In this document: positions 26,959 to 35,181 of the stretch, one piece after another
How the letters are laid out: every line of letters starts with the position of its first letter
Numbering within the stretch: position 1 is the first letter of the stretch
Assembly: GCF_020618415.1 (NCBI RefSeq)
Contig: NZ_CP085344.1
Span: 3,123,001 to 3,187,000, forward strand
Reading direction: 5' to 3'
Length of the DNA: 64,000 nucleotides
Source of the DNA: Cupriavidus sp. MP-37
GTDB taxonomy: Bacteria > Pseudomonadota > Gammaproteobacteria > Burkholderiales > Burkholderiaceae
The notes under the pieces: generated by a model
Told to the model about the DNA's origin: nothing
What the model saw: the letters and a program-made list of their open reading frames with translations, nothing else
Databases searched by the model: none
Program-made: the position numbers and the translations under genes

Positions 26959-28298
26959 TGCCGCACTCCCCACAGTTCCATACGCAACTCAGGAAAGCTC
27001 CCCGCTACGTGCAACGCCAGCCCACCGTACTGCGCAACCTGGTCCCAGAGCGGGTGCTGCTGGGATAGTTCAAAGTAGACATGGCCAGCATTGAACGGGA
27101 TCTGCCTTGGCGGCACCGGCAATGACTGCAACGGAATGCCGGGAAGATGGGACCGAATCAGTTCCGCCAGTCGCCCGGACGGCCCCACCTTGGTCTGGGC
27201 AGGAAACTGCTGCTGCAACAGATCCGCCGGAACCTGCGCGGTCACCGCGAGCACAAAGGTCGCGAATCGGCCGATCTCGCTCGGATCGAGCACCGCCAGC
27301 CGGACCCCATGCGACTGCTCCGTGATCTCAATCCGCTGCGCAGCGCGTTCCAGCACCACATTGAGCAAGAAGCGCAGATCGTCAACCAGTGGCTTCAGGC
27401 ACAGATGCGGGGCATCATGCCGATAAGCCGCATGTTCGGCCGGACGACGGGTCTGTGTGCGCACGAACGTCGACAGTTCCCCGGACAATGCCGCCAAGTG
27501 CAGGTACAGCGCCTCTGGCGACGCGGCCTTTGCCTTCAGCAGGTGGGTCAGAATCGGCTCGTACCGGTTCAGCAATTGGAGGATCAGGTATTCCGATACT
27601 TCGGCAGCGTCCCCGCCCCGCATAGTGGCGGCAGACAGCCGCTCTGCCATCGCATCGGCCCTGAGATGCAGGAGGCCATGGATTTCGGTAAGCCATGTTT
27701 GCAGCAATGCACTGGCTGTGTAGGCATTGACCGGCGGAATCAGCGCGGTATCCAGCCTGGCACTACCATCTGCGCGGACTTCGGTCACTCTTGTCAACGG
27801 CAGGCCAAGCCAGGACTCGGAGAGCTCCTTCTCCGGCAACAGCCGAAGACGCAAGTCTGCCAACTGCACCAGCTTTGGTCCCTGTGCGATCGAATTCGCA
27901 TCCAGCAATTCCTGCTCAAAGGCACGGTATCGCGCCAGCGAATCGGTGGCATCCTCGAAGTTCGTCTCTTCCGCATTGGGCGCGCGGATCGGCACCGCCA
28001 GACAGATGATCTGATTCAGGTGCTCGGCCTGAAGCGCAAGCGGCGCCGGCACTGCCGTGTGCGCCGGCGCGTCAAAGGGCGTGCCGTCCTGGAAGATTCC
28101 AGCGGCACTGGAGACGACCAGCTTACCTAGTGAGAGCGCTTCAGCATCGATCGAGAAATGGTGAAAGCCCCAGAAGAACGGGCTCAACGCGGCGCTACGC
28201 TTGTGCGCGTAGTGCTCCAGATAGCGCTCCTGCTGCTGAAAGAGTTGCGGGCGCAGGAACAATCCCTCGCTCCAGACGACCTTGTTGTACCAGCTCAT
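26955..28298 (-). CDS. tssK: Type VI secretion baseplate protein TssK
   Basis: A 447-residue protein that connects the baseplate (TssFGE) to the membrane complex. It begins with the strongly conserved MSWYNKVVWSEGLFLRPQLFQQQERY. The frame stays open upstream to 28505 inside tssJ, but that part is only an overlap artefact. It lies directly between tssJ (4 bases between the coding regions) and tssL (4-base overlap), the common tssJKL order. Confidence 0.95.
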   Translation of the reverse strand: MSWYNKVVWSEGLFLRPQLFQQQERYLEHYAHKRSAALSPFFWGFHHFSIDAEALSLGKLVVSSAAGIFQDGTPFDAPAHTAVPAPLALQAEHLNQIICLAVPIRAPNAEETNFEDATDSLARYRAFEQELLDANSIAQGPKLVQLADLRLRLLPEKELSESWLGLPLTRVTEVRADGSARLDTALIPPVNAYTASALLQTWLTEIHGLLHLRADAMAERLSAATMRGGDAAEVSEYLILQLLNRYEPILTHLLKAKAASPEALYLHLAALSGELSTFVRTQTRRPAEHAAYRHDAPHLCLKPLVDDLRFLLNVVLERAAQRIEITEQSHGVRLAVLDPSEIGRFATFVLAVTAQVPADLLQQQFPAQTKVGPSGRLAELIRSHLPGIPLQSLPVPPRQIPFNAGHVYFELSQQHPLWDQVAQYGGLALHVAGSFPELRMELWGVRQ

Positions 28299-28302
28299 GG
28301 AT

Positions 28303-28842
28303 TCAATCAGGTTTGGAAATTGTGATGGTCTGCTGGTCCAACGAGACTTGCAGCTTGACCTTGCGTGCCGGAATTGCCATGCGGTACCACGCGGCGTCCG
28401 GCGCCGTCGGCAGTTGGTAGACAGATCTCCAGGTGGCCTTGCCAAGCTCCCTGTACCCGACCAGAATGCCGATGGCTTGCGTGTCCGGATTGAGCTTGCG
28501 CTCAATGTCCCGCGACTCGCCCGGCCGGAGGATGAACTCGTCTCGTGCCAGCAGATCCTGCGTCAGCAGCGTCTTGTCTGACTTCTCCAGCGAGTAGTAA
28601 TCCGCATTCTCAAATGCGCTGTCGGTCTTGAGTTCGTAGATGCGAACCAGGACCGGCGAGGGCCTGCCCTTGTCGTCAGGGTTGACGGTATCTTTGGCGG
28701 TTACAGCCAGATCCAGCTTCATCTGCTCGCGCTGGGCCGGCGCCGTGGAGCATGCCGAGCCAAGGACCGATACTGCGATCAGGCCAAGCAGCGACACGGT
28801 CCTCGCCATCCTGCGCCGTATCGAGGCAACCTTGCGAGTCAT
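28303..28842 (-). CDS. tssJ: Type VI secretion outer-membrane lipoprotein TssJ
   Basis: A 179-residue lipoprotein. From the ATG at 28842 the signal peptide MTRKVASIRRRM plus a hydrophobic core ends in a lipobox (LGSAC). The mature domain has the TssJ features LAVTAKDTVNPDDKGRPSPVLVRIYELK and later RDIERKLNPDTQAIGILVGYRE. It anchors TssM to the outer membrane. The start overlaps the PAAR gene stop by four bases (ATGA). Confidence 0.93.
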   Translation of the reverse strand: MTRKVASIRRRMARTVSLLGLIAVSVLGSACSTAPAQREQMKLDLAVTAKDTVNPDDKGRPSPVLVRIYELKTDSAFENADYYSLEKSDKTLLTQDLLARDEFILRPGESRDIERKLNPDTQAIGILVGYRELGKATWRSVYQLPTAPDAAWYRMAIPARKVKLQVSLDQQTITISKPD

Positions 28843-29099
28843 GAGCCCACCCGCGCCGACACCGAGCCAATCAGAACCGCTCCGCATTCCGTCATATCAC
28901 CGCTTGCCGCACCGGGCACGCCATCCACCTTGTACAGGCCCCTTACCTGCGAAATGCGGCTTATCCCATGCAAGGGACAACTGATGGCATCCCCCTGACG
29001 TGCAATGGGGCGACCGTTGACCTTGTGGTTGGGCGAGCCTGCCAACACGAAGCCACCATGCGTGTGACCATCGCCAACGACAACAATGGAATCTGCCAT
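28839..29099 (-). CDS. PAAR-domain spike-tip protein
   Basis: An 86-residue PAAR protein that sharpens the VgrG spike. It shows the three-turn pattern: VVVGDGHTHGGFVLAGSPNHKVNGRPIARQGD, then SCPLHG, and a final MTECGAVLIGS. The His and Cys residues are in the positions that bind the zinc at the tip. It is the bare domain, with no effector extension. The ATG at 29099 fits family starts; an upstream start would add a non-family stretch overlapping the next gene. It sits between the lipase module and tssJ. Confidence 0.92.
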   Translation of the reverse strand: MADSIVVVGDGHTHGGFVLAGSPNHKVNGRPIARQGDAISCPLHGISRISQVRGLYKVDGVPGAASGDMTECGAVLIGSVSARVGS

Positions 29100-29170
29100 T
29101 GATAGCTTTGCTCCCCGGTAAACGACGTACTGACTGCAATGGGCCGGTACAACCTTCGCCGGCAGCGGAC

Positions 29171-29593
29171 TTATTTGCATAAGGCAATCATCTTCGCGGC
29201 CGCGGTAGGACTTGCCGACTCAAAGAAGGCTTCCAGGTCGCGACTGTCCTGCGGCGGCTTGGCCAGCCGAACCAGGCCTTGGCATTCACTCTCCTTCGGA
29301 GCACTGCGCTTATCCATGCAAGCACCGACCGCCCTGGAAAAACCAGCCTCTCCCTCACTATCCACTCCGAACGCAACATATAAGTCGTGGGCAGCTGCAC
29401 GCAGCGCTGGATAGGTCTGCGCGCACCCTTCGACCACGGCAATCATGGCGCCCGTCGCCGCCACTTCCTGCATCGCTGCCTGGCCTTGCAGTTCCATCAA
29501 CTGCCCGGCTGTGATATCTGCCCTGGCAAGACCAGAAAGCAGGCAGGTCGTTGCAGCAAGAACAACCGCAGTACATCGAATGGGATTCATCAT
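29171..29593 (-). CDS. Small exported protein of the Tle3 module, function unknown
   Basis: A 140-residue protein with a clear signal peptide (RCTAVVLAATTCLLSGLARA, cleavage near residue 25). The mature part is Ala-rich and probably helical and has four cysteines (in EGCAQ, GACMD, SECQG, ALCK), which could form two disulfides in the periplasm. It resembles no family I recognise. Its place between PAAR and the two lipoproteins of the lipase module suggests a periplasmic partner, for example an immunity or accessory factor, but this is inference only. Confidence 0.75.
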   Translation of the reverse strand: MMNPIRCTAVVLAATTCLLSGLARADITAGQLMELQGQAAMQEVAATGAMIAVVEGCAQTYPALRAAAHDLYVAFGVDSEGEAGFSRAVGACMDKRSAPKESECQGLVRLAKPPQDSRDLEAFFESASPTAAAKMIALCK

Positions 29594-29647
29594 GAGGAGC
29601 TACTCCGTGTTAATGGCCTGTGCGGCCCTTGTGTGCGCAAATCACTG

Positions 29648-31234
29648 TCAACCCCCATGGGGCGTCCCGTCTGCATAGTGCGCGTCCGTCTGCTTGCCGA
29701 ACCACGGGTAGTAGGCAGTTGTCCTGCCCCGCGCCCGCGGCCATTCCTTGGGCGGCTCGCGCTTGGTCCAGCCTGCCGGGGGCGCCACCAGCACCGTCCA
29801 CGCATCGTTGGGATTCGCCACACTGGTCACGACTGCGCTATGCCCGGTCTGGTCCGCATACGCGACCGCATAGGCAATGTTCAGTCCCGCGCTGGCCGCG
29901 CGGGCCGGGCCCACCATATGCTCCGAGACGCTACGAAAATCCTTCAACTGGTCCAGGTCCGGCCACTGCTGATGCACCGCCGCGCGCAAGGGCGCAAGCT
30001 CCGTATTCACATTGGGCGCGCGCCGGTCAATATCGTGGTAGATGCGGTCAACCGGATGATCCTGTGGCGCCTGCGCGTGCACCGCTCGCAGCAGGCCCTG
30101 CCAAGCGCCGCCAGGCGTAGCAGCCTTCGCACCAATGCCGCCCTCGTGCTGCTGCGGGGTGTACAACGCCGCCAGCGGCGCATAGCCCCAGTCCGCGCTG
30201 GGATGGCCCAGGATCAGCAGCACCGAATTTTCGTTGGTCTGCTCGCCTTTCGGATAGTTGGGCGCGTCCATGGTGTACACCCACACCGTCTTCTTCGGAT
30301 TGGCGTTAAGGTAGGCAATTGCCGCCTGGAGGTCATAGAAGCCCACCGTTTCCGCGCCCGCCATCACCGTGACGTTGGGTAGCTTTGGTTCGGAGAACGC
30401 CTCCAGATCCATTGCCTCGGCCGCGCTATAGATCTCCATGAAGAACAACCGGCGCGCCGCGCTAAGCGTGAAAGTCGGTGAACCAACCACCATATCTGAA
30501 CCGTGAGCCAAGCCTCGTTGCGAGCTGCCGCGATCGCTATAGACCTTCACAAACAGATCATTCATGCGCGCCTCGGCGTGCTCCTCGTTCTCCGCCAATA
30601 TTGAGGGTGCCGGCATGCCAAGCCGGGTATGTTTCGCCAATCTGTCGAGACCGTCCCTATACCGATTGGACTCTTTGATATATGTCGGCGTATTGATCCA
30701 CGCCTGTGGCATTCCGGCGAATACGCGGATGTCGGCAAAGTCTGGCCGTCGTGTGCCGTTGTGGATGGAATAGAAGTAATTCGCGTTGACGGCCGTGTGA
30801 TAGCTCAGGGGATAAAGCGGCTCCTTGATCAGATCTTCCAGCGCCTCCCAGTAGACGGGATTAGGATTGTCATCCTTCCAAACCGGGTTGACCCCTTGCA
30901 CGAGCAGACCCGGCGCATCACCGAGCTTCAGATGCGGGCTGTCAGTATCGGACGGATTGCGATCCGCCAACCCCTGCGCCCACAGCAGGTTCCACTGGGT
31001 CGGATAGTCCTTCCACATCAGCGGATTCATCCATTGCACGCCCAACACATATGCAGCCGGTGCGTTGGGGCCGCTCGCGGGTGTTCGCGCAGCAAGTGGA
31101 TACGGCGACGGATCTCGGTGATAGTTGGACATGGGCTTTCCCGATGAACAGGCCGCCAGCAGCGCCGCGACGGCGGCGCCCACCAAGACGGCAATCGCGC
31201 GCCGTACGACCACCTTGTTCATGCAAGTGACCAT
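29648..31234 (-). CDS. Type VI lipase-associated lipoprotein, copy 1 (candidate immunity or adaptor)
   Basis: About 528 residues from the ATG at 31234 (other in-frame starts at 31243 and 31222). The N-terminus is a signal peptide with lipobox (LLAACSSG), placing it in the envelope. Similar proteins are found beside type VI lipase genes in Ralstonia and Burkholderia and are often loosely called virulence factors. No catalytic motif is clear. It is a paralogue of the next upstream gene; the 3' ~360 bases of both are nearly identical. The C-terminus has an extra DAHYADGTPHGG tail lacking in copy 2. It may protect the cell from, or help load, Tle3. Confidence 0.75.
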   Translation of the reverse strand: MVTCMNKVVVRRAIAVLVGAAVAALLAACSSGKPMSNYHRDPSPYPLAARTPASGPNAPAAYVLGVQWMNPLMWKDYPTQWNLLWAQGLADRNPSDTDSPHLKLGDAPGLLVQGVNPVWKDDNPNPVYWEALEDLIKEPLYPLSYHTAVNANYFYSIHNGTRRPDFADIRVFAGMPQAWINTPTYIKESNRYRDGLDRLAKHTRLGMPAPSILAENEEHAEARMNDLFVKVYSDRGSSQRGLAHGSDMVVGSPTFTLSAARRLFFMEIYSAAEAMDLEAFSEPKLPNVTVMAGAETVGFYDLQAAIAYLNANPKKTVWVYTMDAPNYPKGEQTNENSVLLILGHPSADWGYAPLAALYTPQQHEGGIGAKAATPGGAWQGLLRAVHAQAPQDHPVDRIYHDIDRRAPNVNTELAPLRAAVHQQWPDLDQLKDFRSVSEHMVGPARAASAGLNIAYAVAYADQTGHSAVVTSVANPNDAWTVLVAPPAGWTKREPPKEWPRARGRTTAYYPWFGKQTDAHYADGTPHGG

Positions 31235-31247
31235 TGTTCTCATCCCC

Positions 31248-32813
31248 TCAACGCCGGTCTGTCTGCTTGCCGAACCATGGGTAGTAGGCAGTTGTCCTGC
31301 CCCGCGCCCGTGGCCATTCCTTGGGCGGCTCGCGCTTAGTCCAGCCTGCCGGGGGCGCCACCAGCACCGTCCACGCATCGTTGGGATTCGCCACACTGGT
31401 CACGACTGCGCTATGCCCGGTCTGGTCCGCATACGCGACCGCATAGGCAATGTTCAGTCCCGCGCTGGCCGCGCGGGCCGGGCCCACCATATGCTCCGAG
31501 ACGCTACGAAAATCCTTCAACTGGTCCAGGTCCGGCCACTGCTGATGCACCGCCGCGCGCAAGGGCGCAAGCTCCGTATTCACATTGGGCGCGCGCCGGT
31601 CAATGTCGTGGTAGATGCGGTCGATCGGAAAGGCCTGCGGCGCCTGCGCTTGCACCGCTTGCAGCAGGCCCTGCCAAGCGCCACCAGGGGTAGCTGCCTT
31701 CGCTCCGATGCCGCCCTCGTGCTGCTGCGGGGTGTACAACGCCGCCAGCGGCGCATAGCCCCAGTCCGCGCTGGGATGGCCCAGGATCAGCAGCACCGAA
31801 TTTTCGTTGGTCTGCCTGCCCTTTGGGTAATTGGGCGCGTCCATGGTGTAGACCCACACCGTCTTCTTTGGGTTAGCGTTGAGGTAGGCAATCGCCGCCC
31901 GCAAGTCATAGAAGCCCACGGCTTCCGCGCCCGCCATCACCGTGACGTTGGCTAGCTTTGGTTCGGGGAAGATCTTCAGGCTCATCGCCTCGGCCGCGCT
32001 ATAGATTTCCATGACGAACAGCCGGCGCGCGGCATTTGGCGTGAAGGTGGGTAGGCCAATCACCATGTCGGAGTCATAAGGAAGTCCCCTTCTGGGCTGA
32101 CCGTCATAGCCCGAATAGTCTTTCACAAAGTAGTCCGCCATACGCTCATCGGCATGCTCTTCGTTTTCCGCCAGAATCGACGGTGCCGGCATGCCCCAAT
32201 CGACCTGCTCTGCCAATCGATCCCGGCCATTCATGTACCGATTGGACTCCTTGATATAGGTCGGTGTATTGATCCACGCCTGCGGCATGCCGGCGAATAC
32301 ACGGATGTCGGCAAAATCGGGCCGTCGCGTGTCGTTCCGGATCGAATAGAAGTAATTCGCGTTGACCGCGGTGTGGTATCCCAGCGGATAGAGCGGCTCA
32401 CGGATCAGGGTATTAAGCGCTTTCCAGTACACCGGGTTGGGATTGTCGTTCTTCCAGACCGGATTGACGCCGCCGACGAGCAGCCCCGGCGCATCACCGA
32501 GTTTCAGATGCGGGCTGTCAGTATCAGACGGATTGCGATCCGCCAACCCCTGCGCCCACAGCAGGTTCCAGTGGGTCGGGTAGTCCTTCCACATCAGCGG
32601 ATTCATCCATTGCACGCCCAGTACATATGCGGCTGGGGCATCGGACCCGCTCGCGGGCGCGCGCACAGCAAGTGGATACGGCGACGGATCTCGGTGGTAG
32701 GTAGACATGGGCTTTCCCGATGAACAGGCCGACAGCAGCGCCACGATGGCGACTCCTGCCATGACGATGGCAAGGCAATTGATGAGTAATGAATCTCGAT
32801 TAGCGGTTTTCAC
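31248..32813 (-). CDS. Type VI lipase-associated lipoprotein, copy 2 (candidate immunity or adaptor)
   Basis: About 521 residues from a GTG at 32813, chosen because AAGGAG lies 6 bases upstream and the lipobox (LLSACSSG) then falls at a normal distance. It overlaps the end of tle3 by 14 bases, implying coupled translation as seen in effector-immunity pairs. Sequence and length match copy 1, with the centre (residues ~190-240) most different. A C-terminal stretch (AASAGLNIAYAVAYADQTGHSAVVTSV) loosely recalls a thiolase-type fold, which is only a guess. Most likely it is an immunity or delivery partner of the phospholipase. Confidence 0.75.
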   Translation of the reverse strand: MKTANRDSLLINCLAIVMAGVAIVALLSACSSGKPMSTYHRDPSPYPLAVRAPASGSDAPAAYVLGVQWMNPLMWKDYPTHWNLLWAQGLADRNPSDTDSPHLKLGDAPGLLVGGVNPVWKNDNPNPVYWKALNTLIREPLYPLGYHTAVNANYFYSIRNDTRRPDFADIRVFAGMPQAWINTPTYIKESNRYMNGRDRLAEQVDWGMPAPSILAENEEHADERMADYFVKDYSGYDGQPRRGLPYDSDMVIGLPTFTPNAARRLFVMEIYSAAEAMSLKIFPEPKLANVTVMAGAEAVGFYDLRAAIAYLNANPKKTVWVYTMDAPNYPKGRQTNENSVLLILGHPSADWGYAPLAALYTPQQHEGGIGAKAATPGGAWQGLLQAVQAQAPQAFPIDRIYHDIDRRAPNVNTELAPLRAAVHQQWPDLDQLKDFRSVSEHMVGPARAASAGLNIAYAVAYADQTGHSAVVTSVANPNDAWTVLVAPPAGWTKREPPKEWPRARGRTTAYYPWFGKQTDRR

Positions 32814-35148
32814 CGGGCTCTCCTTGCAGGATCTGCCCGCCGAAGACCAGGTCACGCTCGCTGGGTCGTTGATGCTTGCTTGCAGAAAGTGTCTGTGAGA
32901 TACGGCTGTCCGAACGCTCGTCGTCCATACCAAGCACTCCCGGAACATCCGCTCTGTAATATTTTTGGCTCTCCAGCCGATCTCCGTTGATCCGACCAGA
33001 ACCGTAGTACCAACTCCATTCCTTCATTTGATCGTCTTTCGGATCACAACGCCGCCAGTCCGCCAACTGCCGCAGCCACTTCAGCTCGTTCGGCGGCATC
33101 ATGCAGATGCCTACATCAACGTCATAGGCGAGCACCTTTTCGCAGTGCACCGGATTGGTCAGAATGGTCGAGTGGTTCATAGCATTCAGGTCCACCGCAT
33201 ACTTCAGGAAGTACTCGCGCTTTTCGGTATTGAACTCGCGGAATTCCGCAAACTCGTCCCCCGTAAGATCCCCGCCATCCCTCATCTGCTCAATGCCCGC
33301 CTCATAGGGGTCGCCAGCCTTGCGCCGGGCAAGTTGACGCACGCTGGCATTGTGTTCATAGCGCAGCGCCGCTTCGTCGCTGTAGTCCGCCGCGCCCTGC
33401 CCCGCGCTCCGGTACTTGTCGTAGACGTCGTCGCTCCTGCCTGCCGGATTGAGCGCATCGGTGTGCGACTCCGGTCCCTGGTTGAAGATTCCCTGTACTT
33501 TCCCTGCTTTCCCGCTTTGTCCGCCATCGTCAGGCGCCTGCTTGTCGGTGTGATACAGGTGAATTGCCCGCGCGGCGATGGGCTCCTTCACGGCTGGTGC
33601 ATTGATCGGCACGGACCAGCCGTTCGGCGGATCGGCGTTTACGGGTACATAACTGACGTGTCCGAAGGTCGTTACCCGCAGCAGGGCGAAAGTCATTTCG
33701 TAGATGCCACCGAGCACGGTCGCGCCGAGCTTCTCTCCAACGCCGCGCTGGTCGTCCTCCCATACCCGCGTCAGGTGAAAGCGCAGTGGCAATGGCTTGC
33801 GGTACCAGAATGCATTCCCATCGCCCTGGATCGGATCGGCCTTCGACGGGTTACCCTTGTCGTAGTAGACGAAGCTGCTTGGCTTGCTGCCCACTTCGAA
33901 TGGCATCTGGCCATACTTGCCCGGATTGCCCTGCGCCCACACACGCTGGAACAAGACGTCCGCGTGATGCGCGAAAGCATAGGGGCGATCGCCGCGCGCC
34001 TTGGCCGACTCCCGCATGTCGTGATCGGTGCCGGCCAGCACCTCCTTCGACAAGCCCAGCCAGCCCATGCCCTGCACGGTGCTTACTGAAATCACTTGAT
34101 CGTGGGGATTGCTGTAGAGGAAGACATGCTTGCGCGTCTGACGCCCCTTGCTGTCTTCGCCTGCCGTCCATGGGACTTCGCCTTCCTTGGGCCGCCGCGT
34201 TGGTGTCATGGCGTTGACACAGTCATCACTGGCATGATCAAAGCTGGAGCTACCAACAATCTCAAAGAAGCGATCCAGCGTCTTGCGCCGCGCATAAACC
34301 GTGACGCGGCCCAGGTCAGTATCGGCGTTGTACTGCGCGAAGTTCTCAAAGAAGTTAGGCAGCACACTGTAGGGAGGATTCGCCAACACGTAGGTATCCG
34401 CCACGCCGTCGCCGGCGAAGTCATGCTTGCCAATAAATGCCGAGGCCATGCCAACCATATTGCCCTGGCTGTGACAGACCACCGTGACCGGACACACCTT
34501 GCCATAGGCTTCCTTGTGCTTGGCCCGGACTTGCGCCACCAGTGCGGCCAGGCGCCGGGCGGCATGCGCGCCGTAGTGGCGCGGTGGGCAGCCGTAGATC
34601 AGTCGGCTGGTGTCCGTGTTCATGTCCTGCGCCTGCAGCCCGGCAAACAGGTCAGTGACCGTGCCGGTGGTCCACAGATCCGGCAGAGCAGAGCATCCGT
34701 TGGCGAAGGGACCGCCGCCCCAGGCATCCTCTTCGTCAAGCAAGATGTTTGGCCCAACTGTCGCCAAGTCTTCCTTGGAAGCTTTATAGCCCCAACGGAA
34801 TCGGATAACGGGGCTCTGGTCGCCATCGGCTACGAAATTCTCCGCATCAACTTCTCGGGACAAGTAGCCTTTTGGCGTCAGCTCTGGCAGATACTGCGCT
34901 GGTCGTAGCGACCCGGCATCATACGTGTCGCCTGCCTCCCCGCGCTGCTGGCGCTGATTTATGCCTTTGCACAAGCCTTCTTCGGCGCTGGCGAACCATT
35001 CGCCGTTCGAGTTCACGCCATGCACGAAGATGATGATGCCGGGCAGGGTCTTCAGGTCGAGCTTTCGGGCTCCCTTACTTGGGACGTGAATGTCGTCGGC
35101 GCTGGCAATCGGGTTGGCCCCTTGCTTGGATACGGTGGATGCACTCAT
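32800..35148 (-). CDS. tle3: Tle3-like type VI phospholipase effector
   Basis: A 782-residue alpha/beta-hydrolase. FVHGVNSNGEWF (~41-52) fits the oxyanion-hole strand, and VTVVCHSQGNMVG gives the nucleophile elbow with Ser227 (GxSxG variant CHSQG). Length and motifs match the Tle3 family of antibacterial type VI phospholipases. There is no signal peptide, as expected for cargo loaded in the cytoplasm. It sits between vgrG (33 bases upstream) and the paired lipoproteins, the normal arrangement of a VgrG-linked effector module. The expected target is phospholipid in the periplasmic face of a competitor membrane; host targets cannot be excluded. Confidence 0.82.
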   Translation of the reverse strand: MSASTVSKQGANPIASADDIHVPSKGARKLDLKTLPGIIIFVHGVNSNGEWFASAEEGLCKGINQRQQRGEAGDTYDAGSLRPAQYLPELTPKGYLSREVDAENFVADGDQSPVIRFRWGYKASKEDLATVGPNILLDEEDAWGGGPFANGCSALPDLWTTGTVTDLFAGLQAQDMNTDTSRLIYGCPPRHYGAHAARRLAALVAQVRAKHKEAYGKVCPVTVVCHSQGNMVGMASAFIGKHDFAGDGVADTYVLANPPYSVLPNFFENFAQYNADTDLGRVTVYARRKTLDRFFEIVGSSSFDHASDDCVNAMTPTRRPKEGEVPWTAGEDSKGRQTRKHVFLYSNPHDQVISVSTVQGMGWLGLSKEVLAGTDHDMRESAKARGDRPYAFAHHADVLFQRVWAQGNPGKYGQMPFEVGSKPSSFVYYDKGNPSKADPIQGDGNAFWYRKPLPLRFHLTRVWEDDQRGVGEKLGATVLGGIYEMTFALLRVTTFGHVSYVPVNADPPNGWSVPINAPAVKEPIAARAIHLYHTDKQAPDDGGQSGKAGKVQGIFNQGPESHTDALNPAGRSDDVYDKYRSAGQGAADYSDEAALRYEHNASVRQLARRKAGDPYEAGIEQMRDGGDLTGDEFAEFREFNTEKREYFLKYAVDLNAMNHSTILTNPVHCEKVLAYDVDVGICMMPPNELKWLRQLADWRRCDPKDDQMKEWSWYYGSGRINGDRLESQKYYRADVPGVLGMDDERSDSRISQTLSASKHQRPSERDLVFGGQILQGEPGENR

Positions 35149-35181
35149 TTCTGGTTCCGTGGTGATCGATGCAAACCGGGC

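Noticed and set aside
28843..29180. Longer start for the PAAR gene at 29180
   Set aside because: The extra 27 residues do not match PAAR proteins and overlap the upstream gene; the ATG at 29099 fits the family.
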